DNA of 64,000 nucleotides from Sepioteuthis lessoniana (GCA_963585895.1 OY757939.1:56439150-56503149); one strand, 5' to 3'. Shown: positions 46,378 to 57,470, counted from the stretch's first letter. Notes: generated by a model from the letters alone, not told the origin. Numbers and translations: made by a program.

Positions 46378-46700
46378 GCCTAATTTTCTTTACGTATGAA
46401 TTACTAACAATATTTAAAAAGTTCTTGATGTAATCAGAATAGAGCTGGCTTATTATTAAGATTGAATTAAAAATTAAAAGACATTTACTTTGTGGACTGC
46501 TGGGTGTTCAAATTTTATGCAACCTCTTATGTTTTGGGGTTCTCGTTGCTTAATTTCGGGGAAATATTTTTTTCACAGAGTTAAATTGTTAAATAGAAAT
46601 AAATTTTTTTTAGAGTTTTTTTTCTCTTATGAAGACTTTAGTATCTGGTCTGGCCTACTATTTACTTGTAGTTGAGTGAAGAAAAGGTATATTTATGCCT
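45966..46700. other. Unassigned with a roughly 130-bp spaced direct repeat
   Basis: ATGAGGCTTTAAAATATCTC occurs at about 46,116 and 46,248 within longer similar segments (46,088-46,140 and 46,218-46,272). (CA)n/(TA)n at 46,316-46,377. Confidence 0.5.
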
Positions 46701-47019
46701 TTTTCATGGCTATTCATTTTCTAAACTTAGTAGAGGCTATACGTTTAAAATCAATGTTTTAATTAACGCGAAATATTTTGGAAATATCGTACTTTCATTG
46801 CGTAAATCGAGCCTCACCACCAGACGTATCTTAGTATCATTCCCAAGACACTCATATTTTTTTGGTTTTGATTGCATAATTCTTGAAAAATATATTTTTA
46901 TAGAATTAATTTGCTAAATAAAGATACCTTATAGTTTTTCGTTCTCCTTGATTAGTTGCCTTACCAAGACAACATAAATCAGTCAGCCCTACTATTCAAC
47001 ATAAGGAGTAACGTCGTAA

Positions 47020-47290
47020 ACTTAACGTTTATTGTCATTGTAAATGAAATCGGAGACGCAAGTTCAAATCCCGAACGAAAACTGTATTTTACTTCAAGTT
47101 AATGACCTTAAGAACGGCATGAATCCACCTATTCTCCTCCTAGTCACAGGTAAATAGTAGGGCAGACTGTGTTCTTTAGAGTTTTTTGGAATCCTATTCA
47201 AAGAAAAGAAAACTCTGAATTTAAACCAGCTCTACTCCGCTTAAAAATTGTCTTCTGCCTCATCCTGCCCGTGACTGATAGGTTCAGTAA
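47020..47290 (+). mobile_element. tRNA-derived SINE S1, old copy
   Basis: CAAGTTCAAATCCCGAACG (B box), body and CTCCGCTTAAAAATTGTC 3' region, diverged throughout. Confidence 0.75.
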
Positions 47291-47419
47291 ATACAAACTA
47301 TTTACCCTTTGCCAAGTGAAAAAAAGTTGGATTCATGGCTTTCTAATAGGCATTCATTTTCTAAACTTAATAAAGGTTATACATTTGTAAACAACGTTTT
47401 AACCAAAGAAGTTTATTCC

Positions 47420-48230
47420 AGTCGACTGGAGCTGTGGAAGAAAACGATTACATCTCGGTGGAGGGGTCAGATCACCACTCCAACGGATTTCCTGGATATG
47501 ACACGGAACAATCGGATGGTTAGGCTCCAGTCCTGGACCTTTGGAGGATGTGAAATACCGCTTCATTGCAATTACTCCCAGCTCTACTCTAATCCGGCGT
47601 GGTAGCATCTGATAGAATCCTATCTATGGATCAAATAGAACTGACATTTAAACCCTGTGCCAACAAATGGCTGATGCTGAACTGATTAGTTAGAAATATA
47701 ATTGTTTGATCATTTAACTGCGTGCAAAGAAATTACAGATGTTTGATTGAATTATTAGTGATACATAGCAATATTTGGAACCGTTAAACTGTGTGTAAAC
47801 GAACGAGTAATGTTGAATAAAATTATTAGTGTTAAATAGCAATACTTAAAACCCTTTAAGTGCGCCTAAATTTAATTATTGGTATTACATAGTAACACTT
47901 TAAGCTATTTGACCGTATACAAATAAAATGATAGTGTTGAATAGAATAATTAGTGTTAAATAGCAATACTGGTAACCACTTCACTGTCTGCAAACAAATA
48001 ATTAATATTGAATAGAATTATTACTGCTAGATAGCAATAATTGCAACCATTTAATTGTGTAGAAACAATAGCAATACTAGTGCGCAAACAAATTAGATCT
48101 GATTTAAAAATGAATTTACAACAAACAATTCATATATGTATATTGATTTAAATCTGTGTAAACAAACGATTGATATCAAATTGTTACGGCTACATAGAAA
48201 TACTTGAAAGAATATAACTGTGTGCAAAAC
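47420..48230 (+). repeat. MR-A modular repeat
   Basis: Head CAGTCGACTGGAGCTGTGG, core to 47,640, about eight sub-repeats; the tail is lost. Confidence 0.85.
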
Positions 48231-48470
48231 CAAGCTTAAAAAAGATTTTTTTCTACCTTAGAGATTTCCTTCTCTTAAATCAGTTGCCTTACTGAGGCAT
48301 CAGAGTCCAATCTATCCTTCAATTTATCCTTAATTGAGTGAAGAAGAGAAGGATTTATATCTTTCCCTTTTACATTAATTTTCCAAACTTAGTAAAGGTG
48401 ATACCTTTATAAATAATATTTTAATCAAGGCAAAAATTTCAAAAGTGTTTTACTTTCACTGAGAAAATAA

Positions 48471-48829
48471 AGAAGAGAACGAGGTTTTGTTTTTCATGAT
48501 TAGAAGCTATAAATTTTGATCCTCTCAGGATCTCTTAGACCCAGGTTATTGAGTTGCTTTAATCCGGTAGTGACGAGACTTGTGGATTCTTGTTGGAAAC
48601 GAAATTTTTTCCGGAATTCTTGGTGATTAAAATGATGAAAGAAATTACCTGTCGAAAGGTTTTTCAGTAATCGGATTTAGTTAGCAGTAGCCAGGATCCT
48701 CTTCATCCGATTAATAGAGATGTTTGGTTGTGTTCTTCGTTTCTTCGGAGTCTATTAGTGTTGGTGCCGAAAAGATAACGAAGGAATTAACATACAATTT
48801 ACTATTAGTTCATCGATGATAGGTAATTC
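48471..48829. other. Unassigned
   Basis: No gene or family recognised. Confidence 0.3.
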
Positions 48830-48917
48830 TTTAAGGTTGGTGCACAGGTTAGAAATTCTTTGGTTAGTTGTTGTTTTACTGCATATAAATCATTGTGGAT
48901 TATTTAATGCCAAATCT

Positions 48918-48966
<49 letters not shown>
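48830..48966 (-). repeat. MR-A tail with (TA)n expansion
   Basis: ACTGCATATAAATCATTGTG and TTATTTAATGCCAAATC, then TA run at 48,919-48,966. The internal part of this MR-A resumes beyond the mariner at 49,805. Confidence 0.8.
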
Positions 48967-48967
<1 letters not shown>

Positions 48968-48969
<2 letters not shown>

Positions 48970-49804
48970 AGGCGCATACGATAAGTTTCCAGACTTTTTT
49001 CGTGTGGGCATTTAAAATTGTCGTAGACTCTTGAAAATTCAGTATCTTATTGCTATACATCTTATGAGATGACTGACCAATTTTTATGATTTCAGGTTCA
49101 AATCAACAGCTACAGCAGCAATTGAAATACACCCTACTAAAGCCTGATTGTCACAGCTGGTGATTTTCAAAAATGCAATCTGACACTTTAGAAGAACGAT
49201 ATGCAATAACATTCTGTTTTAAACTTGGAAAAATGCCAGAGAAACGTATGGAATGCTTCAGACTGCTTTTCAACCATCTTGCATGAACCGAGCATCAGTT
49301 TTTGAGTGGCATAAGAGATTCAACGAAGGCAGGGAGTCTGGGAGTGATGATGAGAGGTGTGGGAGGAGTAAGGAAGTCAATACACCAGAGTTGATTGGCC
49401 AAAGGCTTAGGGTTAGGGTTACTATGTTGAGGTTTTAAGGGAGTTCAGGAAGAGATTCCGTCGGAAGAGGCCAGCACTCTTCAAATCAGGTCAGTGGCAT
49501 TTCCACTAGGACAATGCACCAGTCCATAACTCTATCCTTGTCACTGACTATTTGACCAAGATGGGCATCAAGACAGTTCCTCAGCCTCCATATACTCCAG
49601 ACCTTGCTCCCTGTGACTTTTGGTTGTTCCCTAAGCTCAGAGGCTGTCGTCGTTATGAGACAATTGAGGAGATGAAAGAGGCTGTGACGAAGGTTATTGA
49701 CACACTCACACAAGAGGACTTCCAGAAGTTGTTGGAACAGTACAACAAGTGCGTTGCTGCCGGAGGAGATTACTTCGAAGGGGACTAGAATTTCATGTGT
49801 GTAT
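48968..49804 (+). mobile_element. Internally deleted mariner, Mar1 copy 2
   Basis: Same structure as 1,273-2,133: left terminal repeat, N-terminal region ([13 protein letters not shown], later FEWHKRFNEGRES), the identical deletion junction at about 49,418-49,440, then [19 protein letters not shown] and DNAPVHNS...SPDLAPCDFWLF-like block (YTPDLAPCDFWLF here) to the normal C-terminus GGDYFEGD. CAG has become TAG immediately before the second catalytic aspartate (QD to stop-D). The right terminal repeat is absent. It lies in the TA-rich linker of an MR-A copy, as copy 1 does. Confidence 0.9.
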
Positions 49805-50330
49805 GTAATTTGTAAGCGAATAGTTTGCTGGTGACTTTATTTTTAAACCAGTTATTAGAGTTCATTTGTTTTCACACAGTTAAATGACTTCAAGTATTCC
49901 TATCGAAAACTAATAGTTTTATTTGATATTAATCTTTTGTTTACGCACAGTTAGATGGTTCCAAGTATTGCTATTTAACATTAGTAATTCTATTTATCAA
50001 GTATTCCTATGTAATATAGTTATCCTGCTCACAGCTGTATGATTTGAAATAACTTATAATAACCCTTAGTAAGTGATTAAACAGATCTATTTAACTCAAA
50101 GATTGAAGCCTAATAGGTACAACCAATCCAGGTCAGAGTGGGTCAGGGAAAGATGGCAACGAAAGGATACTCCACATCTCCCCAAGATCTAGGACTGGAT
50201 TCTCGCCATCAGATGCAGCTTGGTGTCATACACAGGTTACTCGTTGGGTAGGTGGGGTTATCTTACCCGTCTGCAGAGGTGCAGTCAGCGTATTCTACTG
50301 CCATAGCCATCTGTGCTTGTGAGTAATTAT
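49805..50330 (-). repeat. MR-A internal part and core
   Basis: Continues from 48,830-48,966: TTTGTAAGCGAATAGTTTGC, sub-repeats, core at 50,095-50,310. Confidence 0.8.
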
Positions 50331-50504
50331 GACACGTTGTTTCTAGCCCAAAGACGATTCCAAAAAGACTGACGTTTTCTGCTGGAAATGTGCTAAAATT
50401 TTCCGGGGATTATTTTTTAGAAACTGAATACACCATTAAAAGTAGGGGTTATTTTTGTGAAGTTGGTTAGTTTTGGGACACGTTAACGCTTCATGGGTTA
50501 TTTA

Positions 50505-50785
50505 AAGCCGAAATGTTCTGGATATGACACTAGACCATCTGATAGTGAGGCTCAAGTAATGCTGGAGCTTTGGGGAATGGAGAGTACCCCTTTATTGCCA
50601 TCGCTCCCAGGTCCACTCTGGCCCGGAGTGACAGCACCTGATAGGGTCTTATGTATAGGTCAAATAGAACTAAACTGTGTCCTTACGCTTAACTAAATTG
50701 TTTGAAATAGAACTATCAATATGTATAAAAATGGATTTGGCATTAAATAACCTACAATGGTTGATATGCCACAAAACTAAACCAA
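50505..50785 (+). repeat. MR-A modular repeat, short, full 3' end
   Basis: Core at 50,515-50,670, one sub-repeat, tail hairpin at 50,738-50,775 with AAACCAAACC. Confidence 0.9.
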
Positions 50786-50829
50786 ACCAAATCCTAATAC
50801 TTTATACACAATTAGAGTTGCCTTGTTGA

Positions 50830-51175
50830 TGGGGTTTGAATACGCTGACTGTTCTCCATTGAGAAGGGTAAGACCTCGTTAAAAAGAGGTATCCTAGCTT
50901 TGATACTAAACTGAATCTGATGGCGGGGCTCTAGTTCTGTAGATCTGGGGAGTGTGGATTACCTCTTCATTGCCATTACTCCCAGGTTCATTTAAACCCG
51001 GGCTGGTAGTATCTGTTAGGGTGCCCTCTATTCGTATTCGATAGGACCGTGTGCAAAAATCCCATCTTTAGAAACAAATGCAGAAAAATGTAAATATAAA
51101 CGTGCAATGAAGGCTATTCCCTAACCTTCAGAATAAAATAATACAAGACCAGTTGACAGGCCATTAAATTCAAAT
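50830..51175 (+). repeat. MR-B modular repeat
   Basis: Head GTTTGAATACGCTGACTG, core, sub-repeat with ATGTAAATATAAACGTGC, tail AATAAAATAATACAAG...CAGGCCATTAAATTC. Confidence 0.78.
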
Positions 51176-51965
51176 TACTCAATCTTCCAACCCAAACTTA
51201 TCTGATTTACGCTCTCACCTCTGTTTATACCGTGTTTACGTTCACTGTTGTCCTATCTTCCTCCCTACCTGGGCTTATTTCTCTCTTCATGTTTCCTCTG
51301 CGCTACCATGGGCCTATCTAGAATTCTATTTGTTCGGAACAACAAACATTTCCATACGTTTATTCTCGACCATTTGGTTCTAAGCCAGCCGAAGTTAAAC
51401 TACTTATTGATCTGACACTTGTGTATACACTGAAAACGGATTTTTTTATTCCCGAAATAACTTCTAATTTACTTATGTCTGATTCTCGTCTCCCAAGTAT
51501 CGAACGCCGGGTTACCCAGGTTTTTATTTCAATGCTTCAATTATCCACCTGAATCTACGGGTGGGTCAGAAAACTCGGGTGTTTGTCTTGTCTGGCTTCT
51601 GACTATCTGAATTAGATTACGCAATAGCTCAAGCTGGCTTGTCTTTAGAGGAGGAAAGGAAAAAATACAAAGGAACTTTCTCACCGTGTCCAAATAAAAT
51701 TAAAGAAATAAGTTAATTTATTTTAAGTTGTAACTTTGCACATTTCCAGAAAGATCTCTGTCTCAATCTGTTAAAGTCTACATCACTGTTGTATATACAT
51801 TCATCTTTATGAAAAGTCACAGGTTTGTCATGTGTGTATTTTCCAGAGAAGTCAGTTCGAGTCAAGTAATTTCTATGTATTAATGCATGTACCGACCAAA
51901 AGTAATTGAACAACAATACTAAAAAGACTCTTTTTATTGTCTGCTCTGTCTGCAGAGCTTACGCT
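51176..51965. other. Unassigned, higher complexity; weak minus-strand open frame
   Basis: The minus frame 51,713-51,916 (67 codons, followed by AATAAA-like sequence) has ordinary amino-acid composition but no recognised domain. It might be a terminal exon or chance; not called as a gene. Confidence 0.3.
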
Positions 51966-51984
51966 GACTGTAACTGCTGCAGAG

Positions 51985-52271
51985 GTGCCCGTGGTGTAAT
52001 GGTTATCGTCGTAGGAAATGGACACGGCGACACGAGTTCAAATCTTGGACGAGACTGATTGCATTTCACATAGCACTAATACCCTTTGAAAGGTATGAAT
52101 CCAATTATTCTCCCTCCAGCTACGGATAAATAGTAGGGCAGATTAGGTTCTTCAGCCTTTGTGAAGCAACTAGTCGAGGAGAAGAAAAACTCTGAATTCA
52201 AACCTGTTAAACTCCGCTTAAAAATTGACCTTGTGTCATATCCTGCCCGAGCGGAGGGGTTGGTAAATATG
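51985..52271 (+). mobile_element. tRNA-derived SINE S1, complete, with 15-bp duplication
   Basis: Duplication GTAACTGCTGCAGAG at 51,970-51,984 and 52,272-52,286 is perfect. Head GGTGCCCGTGGTGTAATGG, B box GAGTTCAAATC, 3' end GCGGAGGGGTTGGTAAATAT. Inserted into the head of an MR-B copy. A good reference copy for S1. Confidence 0.95.
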
Positions 52272-52865
52272 GTAACTGCTGCAGAGGGGTAACCCCAGCA
52301 AATAAAGAGATATCCTGGGTAGGACGCTAAAATGCATCTGATGGCGAGGCTCCACTTCTAGAGACATAGAGAGTGTAAAGTACTTCTACTTTGTTTATTA
52401 TTCTCAGATCCACTAGGTTTGGCTTGGTTTGATTTCTTTGTTTAATGGCATATCAATTTTTGTAGGTTATTTAATACCATAGTTATCCTTCTAGAAAAGC
52501 CATAGTGGTACTATTTAACCCATAGCTAGGAGGAGAAGGGGCTTCATACCTCTCCTAATGGTATCTTTCCGAAAGTGAACGTAATAGTTCGACTGGAGTA
52601 CGAAATCGCTTACTACGATTCCGCAGTACATTGCTTTAGCCATTACACCATGAGGACACCCCCAATACCTGTTAGGGCCCCATCTATGGTTAAATAGATC
52701 TGTTGAAAAATTTATTCATATTTGAAAAAAAAAACCTCTTTAGAAATACCTGCACATAAAAATGTAAATATGAATGTACAAGGAAGGCGATTCTGTAACC
52801 TCAAGGTATAAAATAACCCTTGATGGGTTGACATGCCGTTAAAATCAATCAATCGATCAATTTTT
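52272..52865 (+). repeat. MR-B carrying two nested SINEs
   Basis: Head and core at 52,272-52,415, then S2 (52,416-52,661), remainder AATACCTGTTAGGGCC to tail ATAAAATAACCCTTG...ATGCCGTTAAAATC with AATCAATCGATC. Confidence 0.85.
52416..52661 (-). mobile_element. tRNA-derived SINE S2
   Basis: Full length; tail GGTTTGGCTTGGTTTGATTT at left, head CATTACACCATGAGGACACC at right. No clear duplication; a few bases of the host core are missing at the junction. Confidence 0.85.
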
Positions 52866-52904
52866 TTATTGTCAAAAGTTGCAGTGTCGAGGAAAGATTT
52901 AAAT

Positions 52905-53985
52905 TGGTTTGGTTTTATGGCATATTAACCATTGGAGTTTATTCAATGCTAAATCCTGTTAATTCATATCTATTAAATATATTAGGTGTCTCAAAATACA
53001 TGGGACCCATGTAACTGCTAATAACTCTACTACTACTAATAATAATAAGTTCTTTTTTCTTTCAGATTTGAAAATAGTATACAATAACAATTAATAATTC
53101 TCAATCACATTGTCTTGGACAAGAGAGGGAAATATTTTGTGTCACTATTTATTTGGAGACAAAACTGTCTCAAAATAGATGCAACCCATTAATATGATAA
53201 TGATTTATTACTGAGACAAGAAACTAAAAAAGATTGCAGGACCAGGAAGCTGATATAATAACAATAAAAAAATTGAGTTGATGTTTTTAGCTCAAAGGAT
53301 GCATTTTCACAGGACGTGTTCCAAATGACCGCCATTGCTCTTGTCTCAGTAATAAATCATCATCCTATTAATGGATTGCATCTATTTTGAGACACCCTGT
53401 AAATGATTTGTAAACAGATTTTGTTGATAACAATTTTAAACGTAATATTTTCACACAGTTAAATGGTTTCAAGTATTTCCAACAAATACGTATAATTCAA
53501 TTTACTATCAATTATTCGTTTGCACACAGTAAAATGGATCCAAGTATGGCTATTTACACTAGTTATTCTATTCACCATTACTCATTCGTTTGCACACAGT
53601 AAAATGGTTCCAAATATCGCTATGTGTCACTAACAATTGAATAAAATATTAGTAATTTGTTTACATACATTTAAAATGGCTAAAAAGTTCTATTTCTAAC
53701 AATTTAATTTCATGCGGGTCATTTATTTGCACACAGTTTTAATGTCAAACAGTTCTATTCGACCCATAGATAAGACCCTATCAGGTCCTACCACTCCGGG
53801 TCAGAGTGGAGATGAGAGAAATGGCAACGAAGGAGTACTCCACATTCCCCAGGCCTCCAAGGCTGGAGCCTCACCATCAGATGGTTTAATATCATATCCA
53901 GGATACTCATTAGAGTGGGGTCTTACCACTCTGTAGAGATGCAGTCAGTTTATTCTATAGTCCTAACCGACTGGGCTGAAAGGAT
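52905..53985 (-). repeat. MR-A modular repeat interrupted by a MITE
   Basis: Tail at 52,910-52,980, MITE to 53,399, then sub-repeats and core at 53,760-53,985. Confidence 0.85.
52982..53399 (-). mobile_element. Tc1/mariner-type non-autonomous transposon keeping a transposase C-terminus
   Basis: 418 bp with TA duplications (52,980-52,981 and 53,400-53,401) and ends sharing GGTGTCTCAAAATA. A second inverted pair, about 55 bp each, lies at 53,166-53,220 and 53,340-53,396, matching at all but a few bases. On minus, 53,339-53,307 reads SNGGHLEHVL then stop, resembling the GGHxEHLL C-terminus of some IS630/Tc1/mariner transposases. Everything upstream of that is gone. Confidence 0.75.
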
Positions 53986-53999
53986 TTAGAGTCGAGGGT

Positions 54000-54510
54000 T
54001 GAAAATAAATAATCTGTTTGGAAATTTAACTTTCCGAAATAGTTATGTGAATTCGTCTTTTCGATTTGTGCGGCGTTATAGGTTCTTGAAGAAGGTTTGC
54101 CCAGGCAAAGACGAGATGAAAAGACAACAAGTTCCAGGAAAGGAAAAAGAAAACAGTCAGACACGTGGTCATAGAAAAATACCTCTCACTTTATCATCGG
54201 TGTTGTAGCCTCCCTCCTGGAGGACGTGAAATGGTATACTTGAGTGAATGAAGAAAGATCCATTGTTTAACAAATTACCGCCGACTCTCAATGAATGGGA
54301 GAGGTGGTTTCGCTAGCCCCCAAATTAAAGTCATTATTTATCACTGCCAGTTACTAACGAACTGCTTTACCCATTTCAAAAATCCCTAACTCTCGTGGGT
54401 GACAATTTTAGTATCTATTGCAAACGTTCCCATGATTGATCTTTTCGTTGTCGGTCACACAACCGGGAAACAGGTTGATTGGTGCTGATAGGTGACCAAT
54501 TCATATCTTT
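54000..54510 (-). mobile_element. LTR-like element, family L3, second copy
   Basis: Shares CAAGAAGG/CAAGAAAG and GTTTGCC blocks, ACGTGGTCA, CCTCTCACTTTAT and the GGTCACA edge with 24,725-25,195. The polyadenylation signal is mutated here. Confidence 0.45.
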
Positions 54511-54659
54511 CAGAACGAAATTTTAATAGGATGTATGTTTTTTAGATTTAACAATCGAATACTAGTAAAACATGAATTTAGTGTTCACATAGGTACTTTG
54601 CTGTGTTGATTGTAATAAATTTTGCTTCTTCGTGCGTAATGTTCCTGTTCTTACTTTCA

Positions 54660-54730
54660 ATATCGAGGTTGATTGGTTTTACAGCATATCAACCCATGCT
54701 TGGTTATTCAATCCCGAAGCCATTTTTTTT
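54660..54730 (-). repeat. MR-A tail fragment
   Basis: TTTTACAGCATATCAACCC then GGTTATTCAATCCCGAAGCC, diverged. Confidence 0.65.
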
Positions 54731-54799
54731 TGCCGGCAACTATATGGTTGGAAATAACGAGAATCATCTATAAACAATTATAGCATCAAGAAATTTTCT

Positions 54800-55497
54800 T
54801 GAGTCTAACAATTTATACATAGCCAAGTCCTTTGACTGCATCTCTGCATAGGGGTACCCGGCAACGTTTGTCCTGGACATGACACTAAACAATCTGATGG
54901 TGAGGCTCCAGTCTTGGGGAATGTGATGTACCCCTTCATTTCCATTGCTTCCAGGTTCATTCTGAACCGGGGTGGTAGCACCTGATAGGGACCTATATCT
55001 ATGGGTCAAATAGAACTGTTTGACATTTAATCTCTGTGCAAACAAATGACTTACATTAGACTGAATTGTTATAAATAGACCTGTTTGACCATTTTGCTGT
55101 GTGTAAACAAATGAGTAATATCTAATAGAACTGTTAGTGATACATAGGAATACTTGGAAACGTTTAACTGCGTACAAATGAAGGAGTAATGTTGAATATA
55201 ATAATTAGTGTAAATAGCAGTACTTGAAACCCTAACAGTGTTCCTGAATTGAATCATTGGTATTATATATCACTACTTGGAACCATTTGAATGTGCAAAT
55301 GAATGAATAGTGTTGTGAAGAATAGTTTGTGTTAAACAACAATAATTGTAACGACTTCACTGTCTGCAAACAAAGGGTTAATATTGAATAGAATAATTCG
55401 TTGTAGATAGAAATAATTGCAACTATTTCACTGTGAGAAAACAATAGCAAAACTAGAGTGCAATTAGATTTGTTTTGATTTTGTTTAGCCATATCAA
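54800..55497 (+). repeat. MR-A modular repeat, left part
   Basis: Core at 54,830-55,015, then eight or so sub-repeats. Interrupted by L4; resumes at 56,212. Confidence 0.85.
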
Positions 55498-55504
55498 TCA
55501 CAAA

Positions 55505-56210
55505 CGCTATACATATGCAAAAACACGATAGGCAGACTCAAATACACAGGCGACTCCGTTGTTCACGTACGAACGTTTATTAACTTCTTGACTTCTGAGT
55601 CCGGTTCTTCGACACGAGGAGAGAGAGAGAGACACAATTCTTAAAAGTCTTTCGTATCATACTATGCTAACAAAACTCAAACGCTCGGCACATCTCGTGG
55701 AGTTTTAGATCTCCTTTCATCTTCGCTGGTCGGGACCCGAAAAACTTGACAGTATACCTCAACGGTCGAAACACCGACTTCCCAACACCTTGCTATTAAC
55801 TCAACTTCAACTCTCGACATTGCCAAAGTCAAATTCCAACTCGACTGGTCCCCATTCGACAACCAACTGGACTGGTCCCCAGTAAACTACCAACTCGTCT
55901 GGCCCACAGCCGAGACCCAACTCGTCTGACCCACAGTAAAAAACCCAACTGACGTCTTTTTCAAAATCTCCAAATTCTCAGCCTATCGCTTCCGGGCATG
56001 ACGTCATTCACACTCCAGCCCATTTCTTATCTGGGGTTTATTATGACAATTGTGATCGTCATATCCTCTGCGCGAGGGGCGTAAACTGTACCCAATGTCT
56101 GTGCATCTGAACTAAGAGCCGAATAGTTCAAAGCCCAACCAAACTGAATGATAAAATGTAATTAACGAAAAATGATTAAAATAAAAAAATAATTCCGTAA
56201 TTATATAACA
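55505..56210 (-). mobile_element. LTR-like element, family L4 copy 3, inserted in MR-A
   Basis: TGACGTCA at 55,999-56,006 and minus-strand AATAAA at 55,576-55,581. Flanking ACAAACG (55,501-55,508 region and about 56,208-56,214) may be a target duplication. An internal CAACTCGTCTGG-type motif repeats at 55,840-55,930. Confidence 0.55.
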
Positions 56211-56211
56211 A

Positions 56212-56465
56212 ACGTACAAACTGTTCATTAACAAGTCATACATGTATATCCATTTAAATGTATGCAAACAAATAACTTATGTTAAATTGTTACTTGTATA
56301 TAGCAATACTTGAAACCATTTAACTGTTTGCAAAAAATGAACTGTGGCTCGTTTAAAAATGTTATCAATAAAATGTGTTTACATACATATATTCAATATA
56401 TATGAATAAAGAGGATTTGGCATTAAATAACCTCCAATGATTGATATGCCATAAAAATCCCAAAC
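56212..56465 (+). repeat. MR-A modular repeat, right part with tail
   Basis: Continuation of 54,800 with TA linker and tail hairpin at 56,415-56,455. Confidence 0.85.
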
Positions 56466-56504
56466 AAACGAAACCAATTCATAAACGATTTTATAGTTTA
56501 ATTC

Positions 56505-56862
56505 ATTGGTTGATTTTAACAGTGTGTCAAACTGCGTAGGGTTATTCTATTGATAGCGTTTAGGGAATTTTATTCCTTGTACGTTCAAGTTTATATTTGT
56601 TGTTGTTTCTGAAGAATTCTTTTTTTTTTGCACATGGTTTTATCGACTTAGAAATGATTTAATAAGCGTTGGTTGATTGATAAGTTTTTCGGTAAGTTAA
56701 CCTTTGGGTTATTTGATGCCAAAGAAATGTTTTAGGAAGCAGTTATAGGGTTTCAGCTAATTATCTATTGTCTAAAAAATGGTTTTATTAAATAATGATC
56801 ATTTGTTAAAATTTTTGTATATTTTCAATTCGCTAATTCTATTTGATACTAATGATTTCTAC
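56505..56862 (-). repeat. MR-B tail region leading into a minisatellite
   Basis: GGTTGATTTTAACAGTGTGTC tail, GGGTTATTTGATGCCAAAG duplicate tail at 56,705, then sub-repeat sequence. Confidence 0.65.
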
Positions 56863-56863
56863 A

Positions 56864-57391
56864 CAATTATATGGTTTCAAGTATTCCTATCTAATACTGA
56901 TAATTTGTACACAATTATATGGTTTCAAGTATTCCTATCTAATCCTAATAATTTGTGCACAATTATATGGTTTCAAGTATTCCTATCTAATACTGATAAT
57001 TTGTACACAATTATATGGTTTCAAGTATTCATATCTAATACTAGTAATTTGTGCACAATTATATGGTTTCAAGTATTCCTATCTAATCCTAATAATTTGT
57101 GCACAATTATATGGTTTCAAGTATTCCTATCTAATCCTAATAATTTGTACACAATTATATGGTTTCAAGTATTCCTATCTAATTCTAATAATTTGTGCAC
57201 AATTATATGATTTCAAGTATTCCTATCTAATCCTAATAATTTGTACACAATTATATGGTTTCAAGTATTCCTATCTAATACTAATAATTTGTGCACAATT
57301 ATATGATTTCAAATATTCCTATCTAATCCTAATAATTTGTGCACTATTATATGGTTTCAAGTATTCCTATCTAATACAAATAATTTGTACT
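56864..57391 (-). repeat. 48-bp minisatellite, eleven units
   Basis: Units begin every 48 bp from 56,864 to 57,344 (CAATTATATGGTTTCAAGTA). This is the reverse-complement relative of the 34,219 array. Two overlapping long frames (143 and 183 codons) are artefacts of a period divisible by 3. Confidence 0.96.
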
Positions 57392-57470
57392 TGAAACCAT
57401 ATAATTGTGCACAAATTATTTGTATTAGATAGAAATACTTGAAACCATATAATTGTGTACAAATTATTCA
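57391..57470 (+). repeat. Inverted units closing the minisatellite
   Basis: At about 57,390 orientation flips: TTGAAACCATATAATTGTGC follows GGTTTCAAG-type units, giving about 1.7 inverted monomers and a large potential hairpin. Confidence 0.92.

Larger units (their letters stand above)
46700..48470. repeat. Three copies of a roughly 90-bp unnamed repeat
   Basis: CATTCATTTTCTAAACTTAG with TATAC(A/G)TTT and GTTTTAA(T/C)(T/C)A follow-on at about 46,710-46,800, 47,348-47,408 and 48,378-48,470. Each is preceded by an S1-like GAGTGAAGAAAAGG or TGAAAAAAAGTTGG segment, suggesting a chimeric SINE tail. Between them lie S1 (47,020) and MR-A (47,420). Confidence 0.5.

Noticed and set aside
56779..57394. 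Two overlapping long frames of 143 and 183 codons with a 16-residue repeat
   Set aside because: The 48-bp minisatellite is divisible by 3, so any stop-free unit stays open. It is non-coding MR sub-repeat sequence.
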